NCBI GenBank assembly: GCA_945872795.1
Contig: CAMCAZ010000035.1
Span: 1-38,260 of the forward strand
Direction: 5' to 3'
Source of the DNA: Chryseobacterium gleum
Lineage (GTDB): Bacteria; Bacteroidota; Bacteroidia; Flavobacteriales_F; PHOS-HE28
DNA: 38,260 nt
Below are positions 17,016 to 24,489 of this stretch, piece after piece. A model generated the notes under the pieces. It was not told the DNA's origin and ran no database searches. It worked only from the letters and a program-made list of their open reading frames with translations. How positions within the stretch are numbered: the stretch's first letter is position 1; the number at the start of each line of letters is the position of its first letter. A program made the position numbers and the translations under genes.

Positions 17016-17954
17016 TCACGGTTCCACCGTGCCGTTGAGGACCTGCGAGGCAGGCAGCCCCACCAGTTCCTTGGCCACCCGCAGGCAGCCCAGCGGACTT
17101 CTCCACCAGCCATTTGCCGGTGTGGCCGGGTCGGGGAGGGCCACCACGCCCACCAGCACACCGCCACCACAGGCATCCTGGTAGGTTCTCCGTGAGCGTC
17201 GCGCATGCACTCCCATGGACAGTACGTCCACAGCATCCAGTCCGTCCTGGCGGGCGCGTGCGGCGAAGGCCCCCGCATTCGCAAGGGTGCGGCTGTCGTC
17301 CACCTGCGCACTGGGCACGGCCGTGATGCGCTGTCTGGGGATCCCCGCCCTCACGAGGCGCGCTGCCGCCGCTTCGGCGAAGGTTGGCCAGCCCGGCTCC
17401 AAGGCTCCCGAGGCGCGCAGGAACTGCACCTGTCCGGGAAGTCCGTGCATGTTCCGCCCATTGATCCGAAGGTCCTTGATGAACAGGTTGCGTGTGCCGC
17501 TGTCCAGGGTCCGCGGATGCCTGCTGTGCAGTTCCAATCGGGTCGAAGGCCTGGTAAGGCTCGCGAACAGTTCCGTGGGTGCTCCGCTGACCTGCTGTGC
17601 CATGATCGTGTCGCCGTTGGCGATCAGCACCAGCTGAGCTCCATCGATCCCGCTCGCGTTCACCATCAGTTCGCCACGGACCGCGCCGTTGAGCGTGATC
17701 ACCAAGGCTTCGTCCTGATCCAGATAGTACGCGAAAGGCCTCAGCGTCCCGGTGGTGTAGATGCGGTCATATCCCCGCCGCCCGATCTCCGCAGCAGCCT
17801 CTGGGATCAGCTCCATGGGCAGCCAGCCCTCCACCACCACGGTCCGGGAACCGCTCGCTTCGGTGATGGCCAGGTAGGGATGAACGCGCCATGCGCCCAA
17901 CACCAGCAGCAGCAAGGCGACGATCGCTGCGATCAGCCAGGTCCTGCGTTTCAT
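17016..17954 (-). CDS. DUF218 (YdcF/SanA-type) protein with an inserted jelly-roll-like domain
   Basis: The 312-residue product begins with a transmembrane anchor (residues 6-22) and then a DUF218 domain in two parts. The first part is TVVVEGWLPMELIPEAAAEI with GYDRIYTTG (38-69); the second runs from about 190 (FAEAAAARLVRAGIPRQRI, DDSRTLANAGAFAARARQ and VDVLSMGVHARRSRRTYQD). Between them, about residues 77-167, lies a beta-rich insert (VITLNGAVRGELMVNASG ... GTRNLFIKDLRINGR) whose end resembles Ca-dependent xylan-binding modules (CBM60-like). DUF218 proteins act in envelope barrier functions in E. coli, mechanism unclear. The carbohydrate-binding idea is inferred from pattern only. The start overlaps the TPR gene stop by 4 bp. 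Confidence 0.78.
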   Translation of the reverse strand: MKRRTWLIAAIVALLLLVLGAWRVHPYLAITEASGSRTVVVEGWLPMELIPEAAAEIGRRGYDRIYTTGTLRPFAYYLDQDEALVITLNGAVRGELMVNASGIDGAQLVLIANGDTIMAQQVSGAPTELFASLTRPSTRLELHSRHPRTLDSGTRNLFIKDLRINGRNMHGLPGQVQFLRASGALEPGWPTFAEAAAARLVRAGIPRQRITAVPSAQVDDSRTLANAGAFAARARQDGLDAVDVLSMGVHARRSRRTYQDACGGGVLVGVVALPDPATPANGWWRSPLGCLRVAKELVGLPASQVLNGTVEP

Positions 17955-18277
17955 CCCTCGCTGTCCAACAATTGATCCCGCAGGGCGATCAGTTCGGTGC
18001 GGGCCTTGCGCTCGCCCTGCACCAATGCACGGAGCGATCCGGCATTACAGGTCTCCACGGCATCGCTCACGCGTCCCAGCTCGGCCAGCCAGGTGGCCAG
18101 CTGGTAGTAGCTCGCCACGTGGTCGGGTTTGTCGCGGAGCAGGGCCTCCAGGTCGGCGATGGCCTCCTCCATCCGGCCCAGACGTTTCAGCTCCAGCGCG
18201 ATGGCGTAGCGCAGAAAGGCATCCTCAGGCTCCTCGGCCTGCATGGCGCGCAGTTGGTCCAGTCGCTCGACGCTCAT
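17951..18277 (-). CDS. Small tetratricopeptide-repeat protein
   Basis: This 108-residue soluble protein contains about two TPR units: DAFLRYAIALELKRLGRMEE followed by AIADLEALLRDKPDHVASYY and QLATWLAELGRVSDAVETC. TPRs are protein-interaction scaffolds, so the partner is probably encoded nearby; the stop overlaps the start of the DUF218 gene (ATGA), making that membrane-anchored protein a candidate. No signal peptide is present. It is the first gene of the minus-strand group and follows a structured gap after the helicase gene. Confidence 0.85.
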   Translation of the reverse strand: MSVERLDQLRAMQAEEPEDAFLRYAIALELKRLGRMEEAIADLEALLRDKPDHVASYYQLATWLAELGRVSDAVETCNAGSLRALVQGERKARTELIALRDQLLDSEG

Positions 18278-18341
18278 GGTGTGAAGCAGAGGTGGTCGGG
18301 CTGGAGCAGGTAGGACACGAGAGGATGTGTGTTGACACCGG

Positions 18342-18389
18342 GACCGCGAAGCTAAGCTTCTCAGCTGCTGAGGGCGGTCGCTGTCCGCC
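18342..18389. repeat. Cluster of short inverted repeats between helicase and TPR genes
   Basis: Two adjacent 13-bp perfect palindromes (GAAGCTAAGCTTC at 18348-18360 and CTCAGCTGCTGAG at 18360-18372) are followed by GGCGG...CCGCC arms (18373-18377 and 18385-18389). GACCGC at 18342-18347 can also pair with GCGGTC at 18375-18380, enclosing both palindromes. There is no T tract, so a classic terminator is not supported. It lies directly downstream of the helicase stop. Confidence 0.6.
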
Positions 18390-18391
18390 GT

Positions 18392-19552
18392 TCACACACC
18401 TGCCAGGTCCACATCCTCGGTGCCTTCCAGGGTGAGCCACTGGCCCATCTTCTTCTGGATCACCTTGAAATGCGGCTGGTCCTCCGGCGTTACCAGGGTG
18501 AAGGCCTCGCCCGGTCGTTCCGCGCGGCCCGTGCGACCGATTCGGTGCACGTGGTCCTTGGGGGACCGGGGCAGTTCATAGTTGATCACATAGGGTAGGA
18601 ATTCGATGTCGATGCCGCGTGAAAGCAGGTCGGTGGTGACCAGCACACGGAGCTTGCCGGCCTTGAAGTTGGCCAGCGTTTCCTGCCGGGCGTGGTTGCT
18701 CTTCTTGCCATGCGTGGCGCGGGCATCGATGCCGTGCTTCCGCAGCTTGTCCGCCACATGGTCGGCGCTATGGCTGCTGGCGGTGAACACCAACACCTGC
18801 TGCATGTCCCGGCTCTTGATCAGGTAGCGCAGGTAGGGGCCTTTGCGTTCGGGCGACACCCGGAAGGCCCGTTGCTGGATCAGCGTGACCTCCTGCGGTT
18901 CGCTACTGGCCTGGATCACTTCCGGTTTGTGCAGCACCACCTGCGTGATGGCGTTCACCGCATTGCTCAGCGTGGCGGAGAACAGCAGGTTCTGCCGCTT
19001 GCGGGGCATCATCGCCAACAGGCGGTCCATTTCGTCCTTGAAACCCAGGTCGAGCATCCGGTCGGCTTCGTCCAGCACCAGCATCTTCACTTCCGCCAGG
19101 TGTACGGCCTTGTGGTCCACCAGGTCCAGCAGTCGGCCCGGCGTGGCGATGAGCACTCGCACACCCTGCATGCCGATCATCTGCGGGTTGATGGAGACGC
19201 CACCGAAAACCGCCACGATCTTCACCGGCTCCGAAAGTCCGGCGCTGAATTCGTTGAAGACCGCCTCTACCTGAAGCGCCAGTTCACGCGTAGGCACCAG
19301 CACCAGCACGGGCACGTGCCGGTTCTGAACGGCCCAGCGCTCCTCCATCAGGCGTTGCAGCACGGGCAGCACATAGCTCGCCGTTTTCCCCGAACCCGTT
19401 TGTGCAATGCCCAGCACGTCCTTGCCGAAGAGCACAGCCGGTATGGCCTGCTCCTGGATGGGGGTGGGCTGCGTGTAGGGCAGGCCTTCCAAGGCCTTGA
19501 GCAGGGCGGCGGAAAGGCCAAGGGCGCCAAAAGTCGAGGTGGAAGTGTCCAT
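18392..19552 (-). CDS. DEAD-box ATP-dependent RNA helicase
   Basis: The 386-residue product has all core DEAD-box motifs: the Q motif region PYTQPTPIQEQAIP, Walker A AQTGSGKTAS, PTRELALQ, the DEAD box VLDEADRMLDLGF, SAT, and HRIGRTGR at the end of helicase domain 2. It unwinds short RNA duplexes, probably in ribosome assembly or mRNA turnover. It most resembles RhlE-type helicases but has almost no C-terminal extension after the core, so it is close to a minimal helicase. The ATG at 19552 was preferred over one 12 bp upstream. A possible -7 element lies at 19603-19611. Its 3' end is followed by a cluster of inverted repeats. Confidence 0.93.
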   Translation of the reverse strand: MDTSTSTFGALGLSAALLKALEGLPYTQPTPIQEQAIPAVLFGKDVLGIAQTGSGKTASYVLPVLQRLMEERWAVQNRHVPVLVLVPTRELALQVEAVFNEFSAGLSEPVKIVAVFGGVSINPQMIGMQGVRVLIATPGRLLDLVDHKAVHLAEVKMLVLDEADRMLDLGFKDEMDRLLAMMPRKRQNLLFSATLSNAVNAITQVVLHKPEVIQASSEPQEVTLIQQRAFRVSPERKGPYLRYLIKSRDMQQVLVFTASSHSADHVADKLRKHGIDARATHGKKSNHARQETLANFKAGKLRVLVTTDLLSRGIDIEFLPYVINYELPRSPKDHVHRIGRTGRAERPGEAFTLVTPEDQPHFKVIQKKMGQWLTLEGTEDVDLAGV

Positions 19553-19602
19553 ACAGGGAACCAAGGCGAAGCAGCGGGGAACTCCCCTGTTGCCTTAGCG
19601 GC

Positions 19603-19611
19603 GGCAAGGTA
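19603..19611 (-). promoter_or_regulatory. Possible -7 element of the helicase gene
   Basis: On the minus strand TACCTTGCC resembles TAnnTTTGC with one T missing. It lies 50 bp before the helicase ATG; the leader between them contains a short GGGGAACTCCCC inverted repeat. Confidence 0.3.
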
Positions 19612-19677
19612 CCGCCACGCTTTCCATCGATCATCAGTGCCAGGCCCTCTCGGACCGTTTACACATGTGGAAGGGCG

Positions 19678-19704
19678 AAAAGGAGCAGGTGGATGATGTG
19701 CTCC
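19678..19704 (-). terminator. Probable terminator of miaA
   Basis: Read on the minus strand, a 6-bp stem (GGAGCA / TGCTCC) with an 11-nt loop is followed by TTTTCG. It lies 31 bp after the miaA stop. The stem is short, so efficiency is uncertain. The rest of the 183-bp gap to the helicase start holds only the possible helicase promoter. Confidence 0.5.
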
Positions 19705-19735
19705 TGATCGGTGTGAAGATCCAGGCTCCCGGGTC

Positions 19736-20635
19736 CTAGGCCCCCGCGCGTGCCAGGTCCAGCATTCGGCTGTCGTCCTGGGGATCCACCGCGTGCCAAC
19801 CCGGCTCCCTGCGCAACCAGGTGCCCTGCCGTTTGGCATAGTTGCGGGTGTGCTGCTTGATCGCGGCCAGCGTATCGGCGTGGTCCATGGTTCCCTCGAA
19901 GTGCGCGAACCACTCGCGGTAACCCACGGTCTGCAAGGCGTTCAGTGCTTTGTGCGGATGCAAGGCACGGGCCTCGGCCTCCATGCCTTCGTCCACCATG
20001 CGGTCCACGCGCGCATCGATGATGCGGTAGAGCTTCTCACGGGGCACGTCCATGGCGATGCGCACCAGGTGCAGGTCCGTGCGGTCCCTGGGCTGGCTGC
20101 GTTGCTCGCTGTAGGGTCGTCCGGTGATGAGGCAGATCTCCAAGGCCCGGATCACGCGGTGCGGATTGGCCCGGTCGATGGTGCGCCAGGTCTCTGGATC
20201 GTGTTGGTGCAACTCCTCCAGCAAGGGGACCAGGCCGGTCTCCCGGTAGCGCTCCTGCAGGCGTTCGCGGGTGCGTGCATCACCGGCCGGCAGGGGGTCC
20301 AGTCCCTTGATCAGCGCGTCGATGTACAGACCACTTCCCCCCACGAGCACCGCTAATCCGTGGGCCTTCAACAGCTCCTGCAGCACAGGCTCAGCCTCCC
20401 GGGCGAAGTGCCCCGCGCTCCAGGTCTCCTCCAGCTCCAAATGCCCCAGGAAGTGGTGGCGCACGCCCAGCAGTTCGGCTTCCGTGGGACGCGCGGTCCC
20501 GATGCGCATGGCCCGGTAGAACTGCCTGGAGTCCGCACTGATCACCTCGGTGCCCAAGTTCCGGGCCAGGGTGGCCGCGGCCCGGGTCTTTCCCGATGCC
20601 GTGGGACCGCCGATGATGACCAGGGTGGGGGGCAT
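19736..20635 (-). CDS. miaA: tRNA dimethylallyltransferase
   Basis: MiaA transfers a dimethylallyl group from DMAPP to the N6 of A37 in tRNAs that read UNN codons. The 299-residue product has the P-loop IGGPTASGKTRAAATLA (8-24), the family signature VISADSRQFYRAMRIGTARP (34-53), HHFLGHLELEETWSAGHF, VLVGGSGLYIDALIKGLDP, NPHRVIRALEICLITGRPY and QTVGYREW near the C-terminus, followed by KQHTRNYAKRQGTWLRRE. The length is normal. It lies 67 bp downstream of the pRiA4b ORF-3-like gene on the same strand and has a likely hairpin terminator after it. Confidence 0.97.
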   Translation of the reverse strand: MPPTLVIIGGPTASGKTRAAATLARNLGTEVISADSRQFYRAMRIGTARPTEAELLGVRHHFLGHLELEETWSAGHFAREAEPVLQELLKAHGLAVLVGGSGLYIDALIKGLDPLPAGDARTRERLQERYRETGLVPLLEELHQHDPETWRTIDRANPHRVIRALEICLITGRPYSEQRSQPRDRTDLHLVRIAMDVPREKLYRIIDARVDRMVDEGMEAEARALHPHKALNALQTVGYREWFAHFEGTMDHADTLAAIKQHTRNYAKRQGTWLRREPGWHAVDPQDDSRMLDLARAGA

Positions 20636-20702
20636 GCGGGTGGATCAGATCACCGGAAAGGCGGAAAAGCGTGATGCGCGGATGGCCACGCCGGAGCGCA
20701 GC

Positions 20703-21284
20703 TCATCGGAATTCCTCACCCAGGTCATCGATGCTGCCGTGGCCGAACTCGTCGCCACCCTCCTCTTCACCGAAGCCGAGATCATCGTCCTCATCGTCAT
20801 AGTGGTGCTCCTCATCATCCATGGCATAGGGGTCCTCCGACAGGATGCCTGCCGAGAGGTCGTCCTCCTTGCTGTGCTCATCGGGAGCCTCGTTCATGCT
20901 CATCACCACCCGCGGGTAGGTGGCACCCACCTCCGGGTCCTGCGCGCTGATCAGTTCCACCATGAACATCCACATGTGGAGGAAGTCGTAGGCGTAGATG
21001 AAACGCTGGTCGGTGCTGCGGATGTGGTCACTGATGTACACCTGGTCCATCAAGGCGGGCACGGTGCCTTCCTCGGCGAATCCCATGTCGGCCAGCGGGA
21101 TCTCCGCGCCTTTGCCCCATTCCTCGTCGCTCACATAGAAGCAGGCCATCTCCTGACCGATGAACCCGAAGGCTTCCTTGATGGCCTTGTGCAGGTCCAT
21201 GAAGCTTTGCTCCGAGCCGATCTCGATGTCGCGAAAAGCCTCGCTGGGGTGGTCGATCAGGACGCGGAAGCGGTAGATGCGCAT
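20703..21284 (-). CDS. pRiA4b ORF-3-like protein with a very acidic tail
   Basis: The 193-residue product opens MRIYRFRVLIDHPSEAFRDI and continues SFMDLHKAIKEAFGFIGQEM and ACFYVSDEEWGKGAEIPLAD, the pattern of the plasmid pRiA4b ORF-3-like family (also seen next to transposons of the IS1096 type, but common as a chromosomal gene in Bacteroidota). The predicted domain resembles a ubiquitin-like beta-grasp fold; function is unknown. After about residue 145 the sequence becomes an Asp/Glu-rich tail containing DDEEHHYDDEDDDLGFGEEE. No transposase is nearby, so it looks like a resident gene. A TAATTTCGC -7 element lies 47 bp upstream of the ATG, and miaA follows. Confidence 0.8.
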   Translation of the reverse strand: MRIYRFRVLIDHPSEAFRDIEIGSEQSFMDLHKAIKEAFGFIGQEMACFYVSDEEWGKGAEIPLADMGFAEEGTVPALMDQVYISDHIRSTDQRFIYAYDFLHMWMFMVELISAQDPEVGATYPRVVMSMNEAPDEHSKEDDLSAGILSEDPYAMDDEEHHYDDEDDDLGFGEEEGGDEFGHGSIDDLGEEFR

Positions 21285-21330
21285 GGTTGCTGAGGGACGC
21301 AGGCCGGGCGATGGCCGCTGTCTGCGGAGC

Positions 21331-21339
21331 GCGAAATTA
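21331..21339 (-). promoter_or_regulatory. -7 element upstream of the pRiA4b ORF-3-like gene
   Basis: On the minus strand this reads TAATTTCGC, the same TAnnTTCGC form seen before the DUF4476 operon and the nuo operon. A TTAG about 19 bp upstream could serve as a weak -33 element. Confidence 0.45.
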
Positions 21340-21383
21340 ACGTTCGTGCAGGGATGGCCTAACGATCCTGCTCAGGCAGTGGC

Positions 21384-22865
21384 CTACAGGCCCTGTTCCG
21401 GCAAGGGTCCGGGGTCCTCGGTCACCACGGGTTCCACGCCCAGTTTCCGGCCGGTGTCCAGCATCAGCTGCCAGGCCTGCGCCCGCTCGTTCTGGATCTC
21501 GCCGTCCAGGATCGCGTCCTTGATCACGGTCTTGATGTCGCCGATCAGTTTGCACGGCGGTATGGCGAAGGCCTTCATCACGTCCTGGCCGGTGATCGGT
21601 GGCTGGAAGTTGCGCACGCGGTCCTTCTCCTCCACTTCCTTCAGCTTCTGCATCACCACCTCGTAGTTGCGCAGGTAGCGTTCTTTCTTCTTCTCGTTCT
21701 TGCTGGTGATGTCCGCCCGGCATAGGATCATCAGCGCGTCGATGTTGTCCCCCGCGTCGAACAGCAAGCGACGCACGGCACTGTCGGTCACCTCCACCTT
21801 GGTAAGAGCGATCGGCCGCAGGTGCAGGGCCACCAGGTTCTGGACGTACTTCATCTTCTCGTCCAGCGGCAGCTTCAGGCGGCGGAAGATGCCGGGCACC
21901 ATACGCGCGCCCTTGTCCTCATGTCCGTGAAAGGTCCAGCCGTGCCCGTTCTCGAACCGTTTGGTCTTCGGCTTGGCGATGTCGTGCAGGATGGCCGCCC
22001 AGCGCAACCACAGGTCGTCGCTATGCTCACACACATTGTCCAGCACCTGCAGGGTGTGGTAGAAGTTGTCCTTGTGCCCGATGCCGAATTTCTCCTCGGC
22101 GCCCGCCAGTTCGAGGAACTCGGGGAAGAACTCCTGCATCAGCCCACTGTCCCGCAGCAGGATGAAGCCCTCGCTGGGCCGGCGGCACAGGATGATCTTG
22201 TTGAGCTCGGTATGGATGCGCTCGGCGCTGATGATCTCGAGCCGGGACGCATTGCGTTTGATGGCATCGAAGGTGGGCGGGTCGATGACGAAGCCTAACT
22301 GGTTGGCGAAACGCACGGCCCGCAGCATCCGCAAGGGATCGTCGCTGAAGGTGATGTCCGGGTCAAGCGGTGTGCGCAGCAGCCCACGGTCCAGATCGAG
22401 GATGCCACCGAAAGGGTCCACCAGCGCTCCCATGCTGCCGCTGTTCAGCGAGATGGCCAGCGCGTTGATGGTGAAGTCGCGGCGCTCCTGATCGTCCTTG
22501 ATGGTCCCGGGCTCCACGGCCGGTTTGCGGCTGTCGCGGCTGTAGCTCTCCTTGCGGGCACCCACGAACTCCACTTGGAGGTCGCCGTACATGAACATGG
22601 CCGTGCCGAAGGTCTTGAACACGTTCACATGGCCGGCCCCAAGCCGTTCGGAAACACCTTGGGCAAAGGTGATCCCATCACCCTCCACCACGAAGTCGAT
22701 GTCCTTGCAGGGCCTGCCGATCAGCCGGTCGCGCACGTATCCCCCGATCGCAAAGGCCGCCATGTTCTGCCGCGCTGCCTCGGCCGCCACAGCCGCGAAC
22801 AAGGGCTCCGCCACCGCGCCTTCGAGGCGGTCGGGGTCCACGGTGTAGCTGCTCGTGCGGGACAT
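21384..22865 (-). CDS. CCA-adding enzyme / tRNA nucleotidyltransferase family with HD domain
   Basis: The 493-residue product belongs to class II poly(A) polymerase/CCA-adding enzymes, which build or repair the 3' CCA end of tRNAs. The head domain has [20 protein letters not shown] followed by DFVVEGDG with the catalytic carboxylates (about residues 36-62), then [11 protein letters not shown] and [17 protein letters not shown], the neck signature. An HD phosphohydrolase domain begins near residue 280 with [18 protein letters not shown] and [10 protein letters not shown]. The start at 22865 was chosen for family length; the frame is open 108 bp further upstream past the predicted promoter. It lies 99 bp before the pRiA4b-like gene on the same strand. 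Confidence 0.93.
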   Translation of the reverse strand: MSRTSSYTVDPDRLEGAVAEPLFAAVAAEAARQNMAAFAIGGYVRDRLIGRPCKDIDFVVEGDGITFAQGVSERLGAGHVNVFKTFGTAMFMYGDLQVEFVGARKESYSRDSRKPAVEPGTIKDDQERRDFTINALAISLNSGSMGALVDPFGGILDLDRGLLRTPLDPDITFSDDPLRMLRAVRFANQLGFVIDPPTFDAIKRNASRLEIISAERIHTELNKIILCRRPSEGFILLRDSGLMQEFFPEFLELAGAEEKFGIGHKDNFYHTLQVLDNVCEHSDDLWLRWAAILHDIAKPKTKRFENGHGWTFHGHEDKGARMVPGIFRRLKLPLDEKMKYVQNLVALHLRPIALTKVEVTDSAVRRLLFDAGDNIDALMILCRADITSKNEKKKERYLRNYEVVMQKLKEVEEKDRVRNFQPPITGQDVMKAFAIPPCKLIGDIKTVIKDAILDGEIQNERAQAWQLMLDTGRKLGVEPVVTEDPGPLPEQGL

Positions 22866-22931
22866 GGCGATCAGAAAATGTGGCGATCGGAAGATCGGGG
22901 AATGGAATTCCTCGTTGGTGTTCGGTGGGCG

Positions 22932-22940
22932 GCAAAAGTA
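22932..22940 (-). promoter_or_regulatory. -7 element of the CCA-adding enzyme gene
   Basis: On the minus strand TACTTTTGC matches the Bacteroidota -7 consensus exactly and is identical to the pckA element. It lies 66 bp before the ATG at 22865. No clear -33 element at normal spacing. Confidence 0.5.
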
Positions 22941-23096
22941 GGTTCTGGGCTCAGGATGCGACCCCAGCGTCAAGGCAATAGCGCAGGCACGGCGAAAATG
23001 TCCGAGGCCAGTTCATGGTCGCCTCAGGCACGGATCAACGTGAACGGTGAACGCATCCGGAAGGAGGACATTAGTGAATATGACCGGAGGTGGGTT

Positions 23097-23105
23097 TACA
23101 TTCGG
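23097..23105 (+). promoter_or_regulatory. Possible -7 element of the symporter gene
   Basis: TACATTCGG resembles TAnnTTTG/TTCG and lies 17 bp before the symporter ATG. The remaining divergent gap (22941-23096) shows no gene or other convincing structure. Confidence 0.35.
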
Positions 23106-23122
23106 CGCCACTGAGCACGCCC

Positions 23123-24352
23123 ATGACGAAGAACAATCGACTGACCATCTGGATCCTGATCGCCATGGTACTGGGCATCGCTGTGGGATACGCCATGCAC
23201 CATGGGATGGAGCTCCAGGCCAGAAAGGAAGTGGCCGAGAACCTGAAGATCTTGACGGACATCTTCCTGCGATTGGTGAAGATGATCATCGCCCCGTTGG
23301 TGTTCAGTACGCTGGTCGTGGGCATCGCGAAGTTGGGTGATATGAAGACCGTGGGCCGTGTGGGCGGCCGTGCGCTGCTCTGGTTCATGTCCGCCTCATT
23401 GGTCAGTCTCCTGCTCGGTATGGTGCTGGTGAACGTGCTGAAGCCTGGTGTGGGACTTCAGCTGGAAGCCAGCGGTGATGTGGCCGATGTGATCGGTAAG
23501 ACACAGGCTTTCACGCTGAAGGACTTCATCGCGCACCTGTTCCCCAAGAGCATCGTGGAAGCGATGGCCACCAACGAGGTGCTGCAGATCGTGGTGTTCA
23601 GCCTGTTCTTCGGGGTGGCCTGTGCCAGCATCGGCGACTATGCGAAGCCGGTGGTGAAGCTCCTGGAGAGCGTGTCGCACGTGATCTTGAAGATGGTGGG
23701 GTACGTGATGAACTTCGCCCCGTTGGGTGTCTTCGGGGCCATTACGGCCGTGATCGCAATACATGGGCTCGGTGTCCTCAGCACGTATGCTGTGTACATC
23801 GGTCAGTTCTACCTCGGCCTGCTCATTCTGTGGATCATCCTGTTGGGGGTCGGGTTCCTTTTCCTGGGTCTGCGGATGAAGGAACTGATGCGACGCATCA
23901 TACAGCCGGTGACCATTGCCTTCAGCACCACCAGCAGTGAAGCGGTGATGCCGAAGCTCATGGAGGAATTGGAACGCTTCGGCTGCAAGGACAAGGTCGT
24001 GAGCTTCGTGCTGCCATTAGGCTACAGCTTCAACCTGGACGGCAGCATGATGTACATGACCTTCGCCAGTCTCTTCATTGCGCAGGTCTACGGCATCACG
24101 CTCGACCTAGGGACCCAGATCACCATGCTGCTCACGCTGATGTTGACCAGTAAAGGGATCGCCGGTGTTCCACGGGCCTCACTGGTCGTTGTGGCAGCTA
24201 CACTGGGCATGTTCGGCATCCCCGTGGAAGGCATCGCGCTGATCCTTCCCATCGATCACTTCTGCGACATGGGCCGCAGTGCCACGAACGTGGTGGGTAA
24301 CGCCATCGCCACCAGCGTGGTGAGCAAATGGGAGGGTGAGCTCGGGCACTAA
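23123..24352 (+). CDS. Dicarboxylate/amino acid:cation symporter (DAACS family)
   Basis: This 409-residue inner-membrane protein takes up glutamate, aspartate or C4-dicarboxylates with H+ or Na+. It has about eight transmembrane segments and two re-entrant loops. The family signatures are present: RLVKMIIAPLVFSTLVVGIA in the first half, the serine-rich hairpin AFSTTSSEAVMPKLMEEL, the cation/substrate motif GYSFNLDGSMMYMTFASLFI, then SKGIAGVPRASLVVVAATL and DHFCDMGRSATNVVGNAIAT. Substrate choice cannot be fixed by eye. The start at 23123 avoids an upstream in-frame ATG that precedes the predicted transcription start. It is a single-gene unit, convergent with nuoN. Confidence 0.95.
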   Translation: MTKNNRLTIWILIAMVLGIAVGYAMHHGMELQARKEVAENLKILTDIFLRLVKMIIAPLVFSTLVVGIAKLGDMKTVGRVGGRALLWFMSASLVSLLLGMVLVNVLKPGVGLQLEASGDVADVIGKTQAFTLKDFIAHLFPKSIVEAMATNEVLQIVVFSLFFGVACASIGDYAKPVVKLLESVSHVILKMVGYVMNFAPLGVFGAITAVIAIHGLGVLSTYAVYIGQFYLGLLILWIILLGVGFLFLGLRMKELMRRIIQPVTIAFSTTSSEAVMPKLMEELERFGCKDKVVSFVLPLGYSFNLDGSMMYMTFASLFIAQVYGITLDLGTQITMLLTLMLTSKGIAGVPRASLVVVAATLGMFGIPVEGIALILPIDHFCDMGRSATNVVGNAIATSVVSKWEGELGH

Positions 24353-24489
24353 AGCGTCATTAGCGGGTCCGGTCCGATCATGCCTGCATTCCCCAGCAGG
24401 AAACGAATGGGCACTAAGCGCACCAAGGTCTCACCGAGCTCATTTCCTGGTACTGTCCGCTTGTCAGGGACATTACAGGCGCCTGAAGT

